Below, piece after piece: positions 5,087 to 5,437 of a stretch of DNA of 5,437 bases. The stretch comes from Planctomycetota bacterium. GTDB taxonomy: Bacteria; Planctomycetota; UBA1135; UBA2386. Made by a program: the position numbers and the translations under genes. The notes under the pieces are model-generated. The model was not told the origin of the DNA. It saw only the letters and a program-made list of their open reading frames with translations, and made no database searches. Position 1 is the first letter of the stretch. Every line of letters begins with the position of its first letter. The stretch lies in NCBI GenBank assembly GCA_003235605.1, contig QJVU01000453.1, positions 1 to 5,437 on the forward strand, written 5' to 3'.

Positions 5087-5437
5087 CTAGCTTGCCAACG
5101 AGAACTCCGGCTCCCGCAGCGCCACCCAGCGGACGATGTCTCGGCGCCGAACCATCCCGATCAACGTGCCCTCCACGAGGACGGGGATCTGCTCGACGTC
5201 GCTGCGCACCATCTTGTCCAGCGCCTTGATCGCCTGAGCATCTGGTGACAGCGTGACGAGCTCGGCGGCGGGCGTCATGAAATCCTCTGCCTTGGCGCTC
5301 TCCCAACGGTCGCGCTCCACTCGGCGCACATCGTCCCAGCAGACCAAGCCGAGCAGGTTGCCGTTGGACTCCACCGGGAACGCACGTTGGTCGGTGGCCA
5401 TGAAGACACCGTCAACGAGCTGTTGGGCCGTGAGATC
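5087..5437 (-). CDS. CBS-domain pair, C-terminal end of a probable site-2 (M50) protease; 5' end outside window
   Basis: The last 116 residues of a larger protein, open through the right edge. The visible part is most of a tandem CBS pair. The first repeat shows AFPVESNGNLLGLV then a DDVRRV helix. The second starts at EDFMTP and runs through DVEQIPVLVEG and LIGMVRRRDI to a short tail. CBS pairs form a Bateman module that often binds adenine nucleotides and regulates an attached domain. The pattern (dxxxxxFPV, a VxRxxW linker before xxxxMTP, then qiPVlxxGxLxGmv) is that of the C-terminal Bateman module of bacterial M50 intramembrane metalloproteases of the Rip3 type, as recalled. The HExxH catalytic part would lie outside, so this is inference; a stand-alone CBS protein is the alternative. 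An internal Met at 5401 should not be taken as the start, since the CBS fold begins earlier. The superoxide dismutase follows 71 bp downstream. Confidence 0.8.
   Translation of the reverse strand, partial: DLTAQQLVDGVFMATDQRAFPVESNGNLLGLVCWDDVRRVERDRWESAKAEDFMTPAAELVTLSPDAQAIKALDKMVRSDVEQIPVLVEGTLIGMVRRRDIVRWVALREPEFSLAS

Noticed and set aside
4524..5090. 188-codon plus-strand frame opposite the SOD gene
   Set aside because: It is the antisense shadow of an unmistakable superoxide dismutase.

Overview
This is a GC-rich bacterial window with five protein-coding genes that I consider real. One of them is cut by the right edge. The best taxonomic hint is the C-terminal ~130-residue module of the secreted protein at 1059-2741 (start GSGC, a GAPxC motif near the middle, two conserved-looking cysteines). 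I recognise it from memory as typical of exported proteins of Planctomycetota, especially the Saltatorellus/'Poly30'-like group. The exported leucine-rich-repeat protein and the lack of a clear Shine-Dalgarno site before the plus-strand genes also fit that group. This placement is inference, not a database result.

Layout, left to right. Bases 1-454 hold no convincing large gene: there are two adjacent palindromes near the edge and one possible 46-codon ORF with a good ribosome binding site. Bases 455-922 (+) encode a GNAT acetyltransferase closely resembling aminoglycoside 6'-N-acetyltransferases. Bases 1059-2741 (+) encode an exported, probable beta-propeller protein with one textbook Asp-box and the planctomycete-type C-terminal module. 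After a 252-bp gap containing a tandem 11-bp duplication, 2994-4331 (+) encode an exported leucine-rich-repeat protein of the cysteine-containing (F-box/AMN1-like) subtype. Its start codon lies just where transcription from a good -10 box would begin. A 48-bp convergent gap with a small hairpin follows.

The right end is on the minus strand. The C-terminal CBS-domain pair of what looks like a site-2 (M50) metalloprotease (5087-5437, 5' part outside the window) is followed 71 bp downstream by an iron/manganese superoxide dismutase (4380-5015) with a strong Shine-Dalgarno. These two could be co-transcribed and may belong to a stress-response group. The three plus-strand genes are separated by 136 and 252 bp and do not look like one operon.

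I found no mobile element, CRISPR array, RNA gene or obvious multi-gene novel system. The points most worth a second look are the AAC(6')-like enzyme in a probable environmental planctomycete, the His at the metal-tuning position of the SOD, the composite propeller protein, and the possible leaderless promoter of the LRR gene.
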